From positions 32,595,383 through 32,659,382 of the forward strand of contig ML679966.1 of the NCBI GenBank assembly GCA_007922225.1: 64,000 nt of DNA, written 5' to 3'. Source of the stretch: Emydura subglobosa. Its lineage: Eukaryota > Chordata > Testudines > Chelidae. Below the pieces are notes generated by a model that was not told the origin of the DNA, made no database searches, and saw only the letters and a program-made list of their open reading frames with translations. Positions 22,367-33,978 of the stretch are shown here, one piece after another (position 1 is the first letter of the stretch; each line of letters begins with the position of its first letter). A program made the position numbers and the translations under genes.

Positions 22367-25300
22367 CATAGGTTTGCAAAAGTGGTAGGATCTTTTGTTT
22401 TGTTTTCAGGAAAATGTTTCCCATTTTTTTCTAATAGTTATTGAGCAGTCCCTCGCTGTAAAGCAGAAGTGGCTTCCCTCTGTCCCCCCCTAAGCAAAAT
22501 GCTTAATGGTCTCCAAGATCAGCAGTCCTACTTTGGAGTCAGCATACACAAAGGGGCTATTGTGCCTGACTGCACCTCCAATTTGGCAAAGCATTTAAGC
22601 ACGTTACACTTAAGATGTGTACTTATGTGCTCTGCTGAATAAGGATGGACTTCTGAATGGGCCCCTATAGTTCCACACATTTGGGCAAGAACCTATCCCC
22701 ACCAGCACGTCCCTGGACTTGTATTATTCGGAGGAAATAATTTTTTAAGCAAAGGGAAAATATTTTCTGTTATATATTAATAATAAATGATGAGTTGTAA
22801 CTTAGATATATTCTACTCTCCTGTTATTTGCCAAAGCCTGAATTTATTTATTTATGTATAGTTATATAGACAGTATGCAGAGAGAGGAAATCTCTCTATA
22901 AATGTCTCCTCTCTCTTTCTCCTCTCTCTCTTTACAGGCTCAGAAAGAAAGGATGTATTTAATATATTTATTTTCAAATATATAAGAAACTGTCACTGCA
23001 TAAGATCACAGTGTTAAATGTTTCCTATTGTGATTGATACCACCATCTTACAGTATGAGATATAAAACAGAACAACATTGACATTCATTGGGGCTTAATT
23101 CCAATATACACAGAGGCTAACTAAGATGGAAATTTCTTTAAGAAAAAATTAGTTTCTCTGGCATGGACAAAATATGAAAAACTATAAATTGTTTAAGAAC
23201 TAACTAACTAAACTACACTAGCTGACAGACAATTAACCTGTTTACTTTTACTTTAAAATATATTTTTAAACAAATCTTCCTAGATGTTTTCCTATTTGAT
23301 AGTTGCCTATGAGGTACCATCTACCTTCCCCTTACGTATAATTTGCACTAGGATGTTACAATGCACATATTGGTTTGTTTGTAAATTGAAATCAGAAAAT
23401 ATTTTCCCTTCCTGCTTAATTTAACAAATAAACAACAAAACGAAGAAAGGGGGAAGCATCAACAAGAAAAAGTCTTAAATGTTAGAAGTATGGGTAAAGC
23501 TCTAGGTTATAGAGGTGTAGGGTAAGAAGGCCACAATCCTGGAAAGCAAATATTGCATGAGTAAACCCACTGACTACTTGTGTGGAACATTGAACACATA
23601 GACCCTTCCCTTTAAGGACTCAAGGATAGGTGTGGTGCTAGCTGGAGGCATTTTTTCTGCCCAGTGCAGGTTCAAGAGATTCACTACTATTTTTTTTTTT
23701 AAATGTAGTTTACTTTTCCACTCTCTCCAAGGTTGGCAGGGTGGAGACAGGAGCCTGGTCATACCCCAATTCACACAGCCACACCTCCTTTTGGGTGTTC
23801 AGAGGTGCTGGCTGTCCAAACTCAGCTCTCTTTGTGCTCAAGCAGAGGTAGAGGCAGCATTTTGCATACCTCCTAGGGTTGCAAAGTAGCGTTTTCTGCA
23901 CCCTCAACCCCACCCCTGTGCACCAACTGAGGAGAAGCCACAGTTTGGTCCTATCCCGTGACGACCAGATTTTAGCCACTGTTTCAGTAAATGCATTTTT
24001 AGCCAATTATTCTTTGCTTTTTGGGGCACAAAACCCTACCTTATTATCACTGCATGTGCTGGAGTGAGAAAAGAACACATCCTAACCTACCCCGAGCACA
24101 CTGTGCAGCAGCTGAGCAGGTTTGCAGCCTAGTTCCCTTGTGTGTCAGACTGAAGGGGTGGTTAACGCAGACGTTCATGCCCTAAGTGATTGTGGCCTAC
24201 TAACCCGGGACCTTGTTATGTCTTTGGCGTCCCATGTGGCGCTGTGAGGCATATGACAAGGAGGATGTATGGAAGTGGTCATATGATGATGCTTTTTGGA
24301 GCACCTGGGAGGTCCACTTAAGTCACGTTTTCCTTCCACAATCCCTGAGCTAAGCAGCTGCCAGGATGACACAGGGACCCACAACAAAACTCTCGCTACT
24401 CTCTCACATATACCACCCCATCCCCACCAGGAAAGAGTTTGTCCCATCTGACCCACTCTAGGTTTTCATGAAAAGTATAAGTGGAATGTGACCTGGAAAG
24501 GCATATATGTAATTACTATGTAGCAAAATAGCATTTGTCATGTAATTCCTGTGGTTACCTGTAGGGTTATCTGAAATGTTTTAAATCTCAAAGAATGTCT
24601 GTCATCTGGGTTAACAAAGAAGCACATAAATCATTCCTGTTCTCCTGAACATACATTATTCATGGTTCCTTTGATGATCAGATGAATTCTAACATAAAGG
24701 GAGCTTTTCAAGCTTGCAACAGCAAAACGGACTCTGACATTAATTTGTAGTGATGAGGTTCAGCCAAACAATCTCATGCTTTGAAAGCGCTTTAGATGAA
24801 ATGCAGGTAAAAAGTAAACATTCCTGGCTTCTGAGTGCTCCACCGTTACATCCTCACGTAACAGGAAGATAAGCCATCCTCATTAGAGTCAAGACAAGGC
24901 AGTGTTCAGTTTAACACAGCTCTTTGGACATTGTTGAGCTCAGAAGCCCAAATGGATATTTCATGTCTTCTATCAATCTCCAGTCAAGCTCTTTTTTAAT
25001 GGCAAAAACATGCTTGTAAATAATATTGATTTTACTAAAATATATACTCTCTGATAATCTGTTATATCTGGGTGTGGGTTTTTTTAATAGAACAACACAG
25101 TGAGCTGTGGTATTCACTCCAACAGACAATATGGATACGACCTTTATTAAAATGCAGAGCAAGCACGCTGAAGTAGATCAGCAGCAGCAGCCGAAAAAAA
25201 TCAAACTAGAGCTATGTATTAGTCAAAGATAAATTGTAATAGTACAATATATTATTTCTCTTTCCTAAGTATTTCTCTCTCTTTATGCCAGTAAAAGATC

Positions 25301-26246
25301 TGATTTTGAAAATGAAAATGCAAAGAAAATAATAATGTACACTGAGCTTTTATATTGTTCTTTTCATCCATGCAAAAACCTTTAAAAATTAGTTTTGATT
25401 GCTTGTAAGTACACCTTCATAATGTCTCCCTTACAATTCAGTAAATATAATATTTGAACATTTTTCTATGTTCAACAGCATACTGATATACTCCATTGAG
25501 TCTGTGATCATATTAACATTTTTTAATACAAGACTTACGCTGCCCTTTGGAGAAATCTTTCAGTAATTCTTGACTGTTTTGGATGCTTTTGTTAATGCTT
25601 AGTTCACAGAATCTGAGATTCCAATTGCCTTTTTAAAAAAAAATAAAGCCATATGGCTTTCTATGTTGTACAAGAAATTAGAATAGAATTTGAATGAAAA
25701 AATCTGAGTAAATTACAATGAGGTTGACTTTTTAGTTGACTGATTTGCTTTGGAATCTTTTCTAATGGAATAATATGCAAAAGATTTGAAAGTCCAAGAG
25801 AAATATTTCAGTACATTAAACTATACATTACAAAGCAAAAACAAATAAAAAAGATTTTAAAAGGTATATCCATCACATCTGTTAATTCAACACAGAAAAC
25901 AAAACATGTTTTGCAGACATCACTTACTTTTTAAAGAATTGTATTTTTCCATTCTCTATATTTAAGCATTGCAAGGAGTTTTTAATCAAGGTGCTCGGTA
26001 CTTCACATTAGCTATGTATGTACATGGAATGTGACGAAGAGGCTTGCTTTCAAAAAGTCTGCTTTACACGGAACAGATTGAAACTGCATTTGTTTTTAAA
26101 ATATAATTAAAAAAACACACCTTACAAGCTGTAAGTAAAGTTCTGTCTTCATTATGAATGAGGAGTTACAAATGCAAATGCTAACCACTAACGTCTGTCA
26201 GAATTTTCCAAAAGATGGCATCTTTCGCCTTGTGTGAGAGGCTATG

Positions 26247-26432
26247 GGCTTGATTCTCCTCTTACTTATGGCCTGATCTAAAGGCCATTGGAGTCAATGG
26301 AAAGACGCACATTGACCTCGGTGGGCTCTGGATCAGGTTCTTACACCAATGAAATCAGAAGTGATTTACACTGAAATCAGTGGAGTTGCACCAGTGCAAA
26401 ACTGGTATAAGTAAAAAGAATCTAACCTCGCA
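26247..26432. mobile_element. Nested MITEs: palindromic element interrupted by a second
   Basis: The outer element has 'gggcttgattctcctcttac' at its left end and 'ggtataagtaaaaagaatc' at its right, inverted copies of each other. It is interrupted by an inner element (26269-26340) with ends tggcctgatct and ctggatcaggttc, which is also a palindrome ('gagtcaatgg' facing 'cattgacctc'). The inner element is flanked by TTA on both sides (26266-26268 and 26341-26343), a 3-bp duplication as made by PIF/Harbinger transposases. Confidence 0.7.
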
Positions 26433-26906
26433 TAAGTAAAATGAGTTTTTGAGGGAGGAGTCATGCTATTGCCTTTTAATTGCTTTACTTTTGCATAGTT
26501 TTCAGCATTTTTTTTTTAAAAAAAGCTCTGACATATGTAAGTTTATTTATTCTGTTTAACTGTCACTTGTTAAATACAAATTTTACTTTAAGTTCTTTCT
26601 ACTTCACTGAGTTGGTGCTGTCCCGCTTCTTGCACTGTTAACTTATTTGAAACAGAAGATTATAAAGCGAACATATGTTTTAACCCTCCCCTCCCCAAAT
26701 TATCTGAAGAAGTTATTGGCACATAATATAGGAGTTTAGAAATACTATGAAACTCTTGATTCTAATGGTCATTGTTTGTATTATCAAAAGGTGTACAAGG
26801 CATTATCCTCCATTTAGGTTTGCCTGTACTACAATTGCTACTTGGTTTTTAACCCATATTAATTAAAGTTCTTCCTTGTCTACATTAAAATTTACAATCA
26901 TGTTAC

Positions 26907-27725
26907 TTAAGAACATAAGAAAGGCCTTACTGGGTCAGACCAATGGTCCATCTAGTCCAGTATCCTCTCTTCTGATAGTGGCCAGTGCCAGATGCTTCAG
27001 AGGGAATGAACAGAATAGGGCAATTATCAAGTGATAATTATCAAGTGTCATTCAGAATCAGTTTCTGGCAGTCAGAGGCTTAGGGATATCCAGAGCATGG
27101 GGTTGCATCCCTGACCATCTTGACTAATAGTCATTGATAGGTCTATCTTTCATGATAGACCTTCCATGAACTTATATAATTCTTTTTTTAACCCAGTTAT
27201 ACTTTTGGCCTTTACAACATCCCCTGGCAACAAGTTCCATGGGTTACTGCTCATTGTGTGAAGAAATAATTCATTATGTTTGTTTTAAACCTGCTGCTTA
27301 GTAATTTTACTGGGTGACCTCTGATTCTTGTATTACGTGAAGGGGTAAATAACACTTCCTTATTCTCTTTCTCCACACCATTCATGATTTTAGAGACCTC
27401 TATCATATCTCCCCCAGTAGTCTCTTTTCTAACCTGAACAATTCCACTCTTTTTATTCTCTCCTCATATGGAAGCTTTTCCATAATCCTAATCATTTTTG
27501 TTGCCCTTCTTTGTACTTTTTCCTATTCGGATATATCTTTTTTGAGGTTGGGTGACCAGAACTGCCCGCAGTATTCAAGGTGTGGGCGTAACAGGAATTT
27601 AAATAGTGGCTTTATGATATTTTCTCTCTCTTTCCTAATGGTTCCTAACTTTCTGTTACCTTTTTTGACTGCTGGTGCACATTGAGCAGATGTTTTCAGA
27701 GAACTATCCATGATAACTCCATGGA
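26907..27725 (-). mobile_element. CR1 LINE 3' part, minus strand
   Basis: The plus strand starts 'aagaacataagaaaggcc' then 'tactgggtcagaccaatggt', the antisense 3' UTR of a CR1 subfamily. It continues through 'caacaagttccatgggttac' and 'ctctgattcttgtattacg' to the end of the reverse transcriptase. The minus frame at 27523-27756 reads SLKTSAQCAPAVKKGNRKLG and RPHLEYCGQFWSP, the C-terminal palm/thumb block. It ends near 27725 by 5' truncation. It lies inside the candidate GABRA4 3' UTR in sense orientation. Confidence 0.9.
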
Positions 27726-29119
27726 GAAAGTAGAAAGGATGCTGCAGAGTCATCACTCCCCACTTCTGCAGTTCCTATGGATTATTTCTCCAGTTTTAGC
27801 CTTCCCTCCACTTGCAAAAGCAGAACGAGACCTTTAAGGTTTTGATTAAAATGGGTGAAATATACACTGTATACTGGGTGGAGGAGGGGAGAGGGTTGTG
27901 CATGCTCCAAACTGACAAATAGGAGGCAGCCAGCAAAACAGAGGGTGGAAAACAGATTTTCCTCCAAGGGACTTTGGATTTCAGAGAGAAGGATGGATGC
28001 AGAATTCTAACCTGATTGGGTCATACTGAACATTGTTATCTGCCTTCCCCACTTCTCTGAGTAGCGGCACCATCCCTAACACCAAAACCAGAGAGGAGTA
28101 CAACAGACTAGCTTTGAACCGACCCTTTTTAAGTAATAACCTTTCTACATGCAGGAACTAAATGTCTTGATGACATTCCCTCACAAAACCACTTGTCCTT
28201 TTCCTTCATTTCTGACCCCCTCGGTTTGCCTGGCCTCAGCGTTATGTAGAGGGGAAGAACATTTCAGTGTAGTCCCACAGGTTAGTAGAGATTTACAAAA
28301 TGGCCAGTTCATTTTTTTTATATGTGTATGGAAGCAAAGAGCCAGAGTACCTAGAAAAGTAAGCTGCCGCCACCTTCATTACAGTAATAAGCCTTTGTGA
28401 GGAGGAGGACCAACAGATAAAGGCTCCGTTCCGGTTTATGATCCAAGATGGCTGCAGTCCACCCACATGAATCACAGTGACAGACTGTAGCCTAGGCTTG
28501 CATCTCTGGCTTTTGTGTACTTTATCTTAAATGGCTGCTGCTGTGTTGTTCTCAATTTAGTATTGCAGTGAAACATGGTATAATAATGGCCACCATAGGG
28601 TCTGATGGATTTCTGACTATGATAACAGAGGACTGCATAATACAGTGCGATCACTGTGAATGAGCTCTAGGGGAAACTAGAGATTTTACTGGCCTTTTAG
28701 CCCAGTGACCACTTTTAGGGTCTGGACCTGCATCACCGAAATCAATGGGAGTTTTGCTACTAACATCAATGTCTATGCAGCATTGCTCCCTTGGGCAAAC
28801 ACTGTTCACAAAACAATCACTCCATATCCAACTGTCAGTCCTTAGCCTCAAAGGAGACTTGCACAATACCTTCAAAAGGCAAGTCTGGGCACTGAAATTC
28901 ATAACTTTGCTAGACACTAAAAACCATGGTTTTGAAAAAGACGCGGGAATTATGGCTCATTACAACAATCTGTAACCACTAGCTCCCCTCTTTTGTTCTG
29001 TGACTGCTAGGGGTGTTAACAGGCAACTTCAGTTTGAATGGTCCCTTGCAATATGCGGTAATTACTTATGCTAAACAATCTCTTCCAGATTGCATTTAGC
29101 TGTGATGCTGGGAGTACCT
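27726..29119. other. No feature recognised
   Basis: Unique-looking sequence, slightly richer in G and C between 27.8 and 28.3 kb. Several short open frames on both strands, none resembling a known protein. Confidence 0.5.
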
Positions 29120-29216
29120 TTCCCAGACCTGAGGAAGAGCTCTGTGCAGCTCAGAAGCTTGTCTCTTTCACCAAGAGCAATTGGTCCAATAAAAGATATT
29201 GCCTAACCCACCATAT
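29120..29216 (-). repeat. Interspersed repeat family 'TTTTATTGGACCA', copy 3, inverted
   Basis: The plus strand has 'cccagacctgaggaagagct', 'cagaagcttgtctctttcac' and 'ttggtccaataaaagatatt', the reverse complement of copies 1 and 2 and more complete at this end. It lies directly beside the MITE at 29265. Confidence 0.7.
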
Positions 29217-29264
29217 CAATGTCTATGGACAGTCTCTTAGCAGTTAGTAAAGGTTTCACTAGGA

Positions 29265-29411
29265 GTACATCTACACTAGAGAAGCAGCAGCGGCACAGCT
29301 GCAACCTCTCCAAGAGGTGGTAGCTAAGGTAGCTAGAATTCTGTGAAGAATTCTTCCACAGCCCCGGCAATGTAGTTAAGACAACCCAATTCTCTAATGT
29401 AGACCAGTCCT
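29265..29411. mobile_element. MITE with GTACATCTACACTAG ends
   Basis: The left end is AGTACATCTACACTAG and the right end is CTAATGTAGACCAGTCCTAG, an imperfect terminal inverted repeat. The interior is about 110 bp without a frame. The family resembles the elements at 10817 and 61162 only at the termini. Confidence 0.65.
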
Positions 29412-29477
29412 AGATTTCTAATATTCTGATTTTTTTAACTTTTTATCACCACCTTATTTACTATTTATAAACTGGAC

Positions 29478-29483
29478 TTTATT
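29478..29483 (-). terminator. Candidate proximal polyadenylation signal AATAAA
   Basis: Minus-strand AATAAA about 3.0 kb downstream of the GABRA4 stop codon. It is the nearest canonical hexamer I noticed; variant hexamers (ATTAAA, about 31492) lie closer. Use is not shown by sequence alone. Confidence 0.2.
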
Positions 29484-30519
29484 AATCAGATTGGTTGATT
29501 GTTTTTAAATCATTGTAGTATTACTTTTTTAAAAAAGCAGAAGAGGGGATTGTTTAACTGGTCACTGAAATTATGCCCCAAAATTGCTCATCTAATTAAA
29601 GATGCCATCTTTAAGCATTTGGACCAAGATTCCTAGCATATTCTTGGTGTGTTTTGGGATTTTTTTATGTGCCTCTGAGCTACTCATAATATGCCAGTAC
29701 TGACTACGCTGCAGCCTTTTTGCTGTTTCTGATTGCTCTACTCTGAGATTAAAAAGTAACAAAAAAAAAATCCACCGTTAACATCTTTCCTTTTACATTG
29801 TCCTTATGTAATGTGGAAAGCTAGTTATGGTGATTTCTTCATATGCCCTAACACAAAAATGTAGTGCAGCACCATACATTATTTGTAGCCTCATAATAAG
29901 TGGAAAGCGAAGAGCATTTTTAGTAACTTTCAGAGCAAATGCTGCAGTTCCCAAACAGAAATTACATTGTTCTTCATGCTAGAAATATTTTAGTATTTGT
30001 GTCATTATCTGTGATCAAGCAATTGCTACAGGACTTTCTTGTTTCTCTTACTTTAACAAGACAAATGGATTATGGCTCGTGCCCGTGGGCGATAGCGTGA
30101 TTGTGATACTGAGACTAAATTAGGGAGCAAAAGCTACAATTCCCAGAGATACACCCAAGGGCTCAGAACTGCTTCAGACAGCCAATTAGTGCACATGCTG
30201 CATTTGTAATTTTGTGCAATGGCAGATGCTGTGGTGTTCTAAGAAGTGTGGCAATTTTAAACTTGTTATACATTAAAAAATGGTATTAGGCCTTTTGTTA
30301 GATGTAAAGAGGTGAAATGTATATGACAGTTTCTGACTGCTTAGCAAAGCCAGTGAAACAAGAAATTAGAGAAAATTCTTATAAATTACATCATCATAAA
30401 TTCACTTATGTCCAATTTCTGCACAATCTAATGTAACACAACATGATAGATTGAAACCCATCCTATATGCTGTATTAAACACCATGCTCAGGATGCCCCT
30501 ATATCTCTGCTAATCAACA

Positions 30520-30668
30520 GCTGGGAGGGGAAGGCGGGGCTGGATCATTCCATAATTACCCTGTTCTGTACACTCCCCCTGACACTCTGGTATAAGCCAC
30601 TGTTGGAGACAGGATATTGGATAAGATGGACCATGGTCTGACCCACTCTGGCAGCTCCTACGTTCTTA
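30520..30668 (+). mobile_element. CR1 LINE 3' tail fragment
   Basis: 'ctggatcattccataattac' and 'ccctgttctgtacactcccc', then 'gagacaggatattgg' and 'ggtctgacccactctggcag', ending 'cctacgttctta'. This is the sense 3' UTR end of the same CR1 subfamily present inverted at 26907. Confidence 0.85.
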
Positions 30669-32490
30669 CCTCTCATGGTCTCTACATCTTTTAAATTATA
30701 CAGTCAGATTCTCAGCTGAAGCCTGTGTCCATGAGGTGGAGGTGGGAAGAAGGGCTGCAAAGAACCCAGTTGTGGTTCTCTCATTCTGGGGCATTTTTAT
30801 ACTCACTCTGGCCCCAAAATAGTTTAGGGGAAGCCTCATGAAGGGCTAAACTATTCAAGCTAGTTGTGGCCCCCAAAAGGTCCGTCTGTCAACTGGTCAC
30901 TGCCAGAGCACAGTAAAGTGCTGGCAATACCTGCTTCTGCCCCTAACATATCCCCTGTGCCAAGGAATCATCAACGAGTGGCTTAAGAGTCAGTGATGTC
31001 ACTCCATTCCAGATGGGGACTAACTCACCAGCATATCCCCAGATATGCCAGAGCATAGCTGAGAATCTGTCCTATTATTCTTAGTAGTCAATTGCAGAGA
31101 AGTTCATTTACCTACCCAGGTAGGGTTTGTGCAGGCAACTTTTTAATCAATATATCTTCTATCCAGTACGCTAGAAAGGAAATTGATAAACAAGACCTTT
31201 AGTAGATTTAAACAGTTCACTTCATCCAAGAAATCCAAATACTTACCTGTCTGCGCATCTCAACTCCAACTATTCAGGAGAGCGTTTTACTGCTATTGAG
31301 CATTTTTAAGGGGGAAGACAGGCTGGGGCAAGAGGTAAAGCACCTGATCCCACTTAGGAAAGTATTCCTCTTATTTAAGTCACATGACTACTTCCTGAAA
31401 GAACTGATTTCCTTTCCTTAAAGTTGTCCTGTACCCATAACCATAGAAAGAATGGGCAAACTCATTTGGCCATTTTAAAACCACTTGAACATTTAATTTG
31501 AACTCAAACATTGTTGGGTTTGCGTTCTGGTTAGGGGACGCTATGAGAAAAGGAGCAAAAGGGAAACTTCCAGTGAAAAATAATGGTGAAAAATGGAGGA
31601 TAGTGAGCAGAGTGAAAAACAAACAGGGGAAAGGCACCAGAGAAGGAAGAATTCTAAGGAAACCTAAACCTCATGGGCCTGTTTCTTTTCTTCCTTACAC
31701 AGGTGTAAATTAGGAGTAACTATACTCAAGTTATATCTGTTGTAAGTGAAAGAAGAATCAGGCTGTTAAGTTGGTTTTGCAAACCCAAAAGAACTAGTTC
31801 AAGAGGTTCAGAAAATCTCAAACTCCACAGGATTCTCTCATCCTTAATTCAGAGAGAATTTTCTAGGCAGCAGCACAAAATACTGCTGAGTAAAAATACA
31901 TACAGTTCTCCAACTCCTGTGCCTAACTATTTTCTACAGCATCCCTTCCTCCCCACCCCCAGTAGGACTCCTATTTTCTTCTGCCACCACTCATTATTTC
32001 TTTCATTAACTTTAATCTAGAAGGGAAGTGTCCCTTTCTGGCAGCATTTAAAAAAATCCACAAAACAGTCACTGAAAGTCATAGTGGAAAATGCATTGCT
32101 GCATCTAGGCAGTGGAGCTGGGAGCCTCTGGGATTCTTAATAATTATTGTGACACTCCTAAAAGTCAGTGCATGTTTCACGGCATAAATGTGTATCACTG
32201 CATTCTATTCATTTCCCAACACTGTTCCCCTTACCCCTGGTTGGCAAGTTCTGTATACCCAGGATATTTTGTTTGAACAGAGTGACGGTTCCCTGCCATT
32301 TGGGGAAGGAAAGCCAATTTTCTTATCCTTTACTCAGTGATGAGTAAACTTATTCTTTACAGTGGAAACCTAGCACAGAGCCTTGTAAAAAAAGAATTAA
32401 ATGGTCTTTCTTTTTAAAATAGTTTTAAAAGAAGGAACCCTGTGTCAAATGTATTATAATAATTAAGGAAACTACTACATAGCAGCAAAA

Positions 32491-33024
32491 CTACATTAGA
32501 CTTTCTGATTTTTCCATGGTGTCCTTGGATAGATACACTACCCAGTAGACCATGTTAAATGCTCCAAATGTGACAGGAAATAGAATGCGTGCATATTTGT
32601 CTATCTTACTAGTGCCAGAGCTGGAGGCAGGGGGTGCAGGAGGTGGGGAGATAGCAGACTGCTTTACAGATGCTCCCATAGTATTAGCTGTTGTCTGAAT
32701 CTGCTCCAGTCTAGATCCAAGTAAATGATGAATGGATGGGGATCCAGATGTAGCATGCTGTGGCATGCATCCAGTTAAAATCGGGGTGGAAGGAGGAGCT
32801 GGAGGAGTAGCTCTTGCAGAAGACAATGTTTCTGATACATTGAGACGACTGAATGGGTTTGGGCTTGATCCTGAAAGAGACTGGGGTGTAATGTCAGAAG
32901 ACCCCTGAGTTACCATAGAAGGTTGGATGGAACTGTTTGCTGGGTCAGTCCGGTTCCCACCCTCGGCTTCTGACTGTATCATGGCGTTCGTTCTTTTCCT
33001 CACATTTGAATTGGCATCTGTAGT
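32491..33024 (-). CDS. GABRA4: GABA-A receptor alpha-4 subunit, last coding exon (cytoplasmic loop, M4, stop)
   Basis: The exon encodes 177 residues and a TAG stop at 32491-32493. The acceptor on the minus strand is gtaactttgcag/ACTACAG, in phase 0. Residues 1-145 are the long Ser/Thr/Pro-rich M3-M4 cytoplasmic loop, typical of alpha-4, including VRKRTNA and the conserved block SSPNPFSR at about residues 53-60. A proline run sits at about 127-132. Residues 138-145 (TSKIDKYA) lead into M4 at about 146-165 ([19 protein letters not shown]). The C-terminus is [12 protein letters not shown], which I recognise as the alpha-4 ending; alpha-1, -2, -3 and -5 end quite differently and alpha-6 is the closest alternative. 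In vertebrates this loop carries trafficking and phosphorylation sites. An in-frame TTG upstream at 33042 is intronic, not a start. Confidence 0.96.
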   Translation of the reverse strand, partial: TTDANSNVRKRTNAMIQSEAEGGNRTDPANSSIQPSMVTQGSSDITPQSLSGSSPNPFSRLNVSETLSSARATPPAPPSTPILTGCMPQHATSGSPSIHHLLGSRLEQIQTTANTMGASVKQSAISPPPAPPASSSGTSKIDKYARILFPVTFGAFNMVYWVVYLSKDTMEKSESLM

Positions 33025-33347
33025 CTGCAAAGTTACAAGCAATAATTAGTCATTTTTAAAATAGACACTTGAACAGAAGAGATGGAGTCTTCATAAACAA
33101 GTGCTAGCGTGACAATACTCATTCATATCAAAGTTAGCTTGTTCCTGAAGTTCAAAGATACCATATGCTCATGAACATGGACTTAACTGCAAAAAAAGAA
33201 AAAACAACTGTGAACAAGAAGCCTCCTACTGCTGTTATGTGTGGCTATAATATTGATATGGCCAGATCTGAAACATCAAGTGACATCAACTGAAACTTGA
33301 TACCATTAGTCTATGGATCCTTGTCTTGTTTTTTTCTCTTTTGGTGC

Positions 33348-33978
33348 TGTGATGGGGTATACAAACCACACAGTGGGCCCAAAGGGGTTAAAAGACAATA
33401 TTTGGCACAGGTAGCTTCATCCCCTCCAAGCTTGCCCAGCATACTCTGACTGGAGGAGCTGGTTAAATGGGAGCTCAGAAGCCCAGGCAAGGGGTGATGA
33501 ACATGCTGCAGGAGACAGGAATCCTTCTCCAGAAAGTTGAGCCTGAGAGGGCACCACAAGGCGAGTAAGGCCCACATGCAGTGCCTTCTCCAACCACCAC
33601 CCCCGCTGAGAACCAGCAGGCCCTGCTCCTATGGAATTTTTTTTTTTTTTTTTGGTTGAGAGACTGACTGTTCAGCCAATTAGGGGCCATGCCCCAAACT
33701 GAAGAGACTGATTGGCAGAAAGCAGCCCAAGGAATTGAACTTGGATTTACTGCAGGGAGGACTCTGCTGCTGTTGCTTCTCACAGGGCCCTGTGCTGGAG
33801 CCTGATGGAAAGAGGGAGCCCAGGTCCCACTATCACACCCCTTAAGGGCCAAGGCCTAGATGCGGGTGGAAAGCTGAAGATTCCTGGCTTACGGTCAGGA
33901 ACAAATATCACTACTGCCCTGACAGAGAGTCGGGTGCACTAACCAGTAGGCCACTCTGCCCTTTGAACCCCCATCACA
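33348..33978 (+). repeat. 5' LTR of the plus-strand gypsy element
   Basis: 631 bp with perfect 10-bp inverted ends, TGTGATGGGG and CCCCATCACA. It contains a T-tract at about 33637-33655. Blocks shared with the 3' LTR include 'ggttaaatgggagctcagaa', 'ggaatccttctccag', 'ttgagaaccag-like' and 'agagactgactg'. Open frames on the minus strand here (33311-33577, 33475-33852) are not genes. Confidence 0.85.

Larger units (their letters stand above)
20668..32490 (-). other. GABRA4: Candidate long 3' UTR or downstream flank of GABRA4
   Basis: The sequence downstream of the stop is AT-rich, largely unique-looking and lacks coding frames. As I recall, mammalian GABRA4 mRNAs have 3' UTRs of many kilobases, so a long UTR would be expected. 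Minus-strand AATAAA signals occur at, for example, 29478-29483, about 26543 and 25142, and at 20688-20693. Repeats inside are CR1 pieces (26907-27725 and 30520-30668), MITEs and a CA microsatellite. The true end cannot be set from sequence alone; a shorter UTR ending near 29.5 kb is equally possible. Confidence 0.35.

Noticed and set aside
33025..33042. Open frame of the last GABRA4 exon extending to a TTG at 33042.
   Set aside because: The extra codons are the intron's pyrimidine tract and AG acceptor (gtaactttgcag), so they are not coding.
33311..33852. Two minus-strand frames (88 and 125 codons) near the GABRA4 last exon.
   Set aside because: They are antisense frames inside the 5' LTR of the gypsy element and include poly-K from a T-tract.
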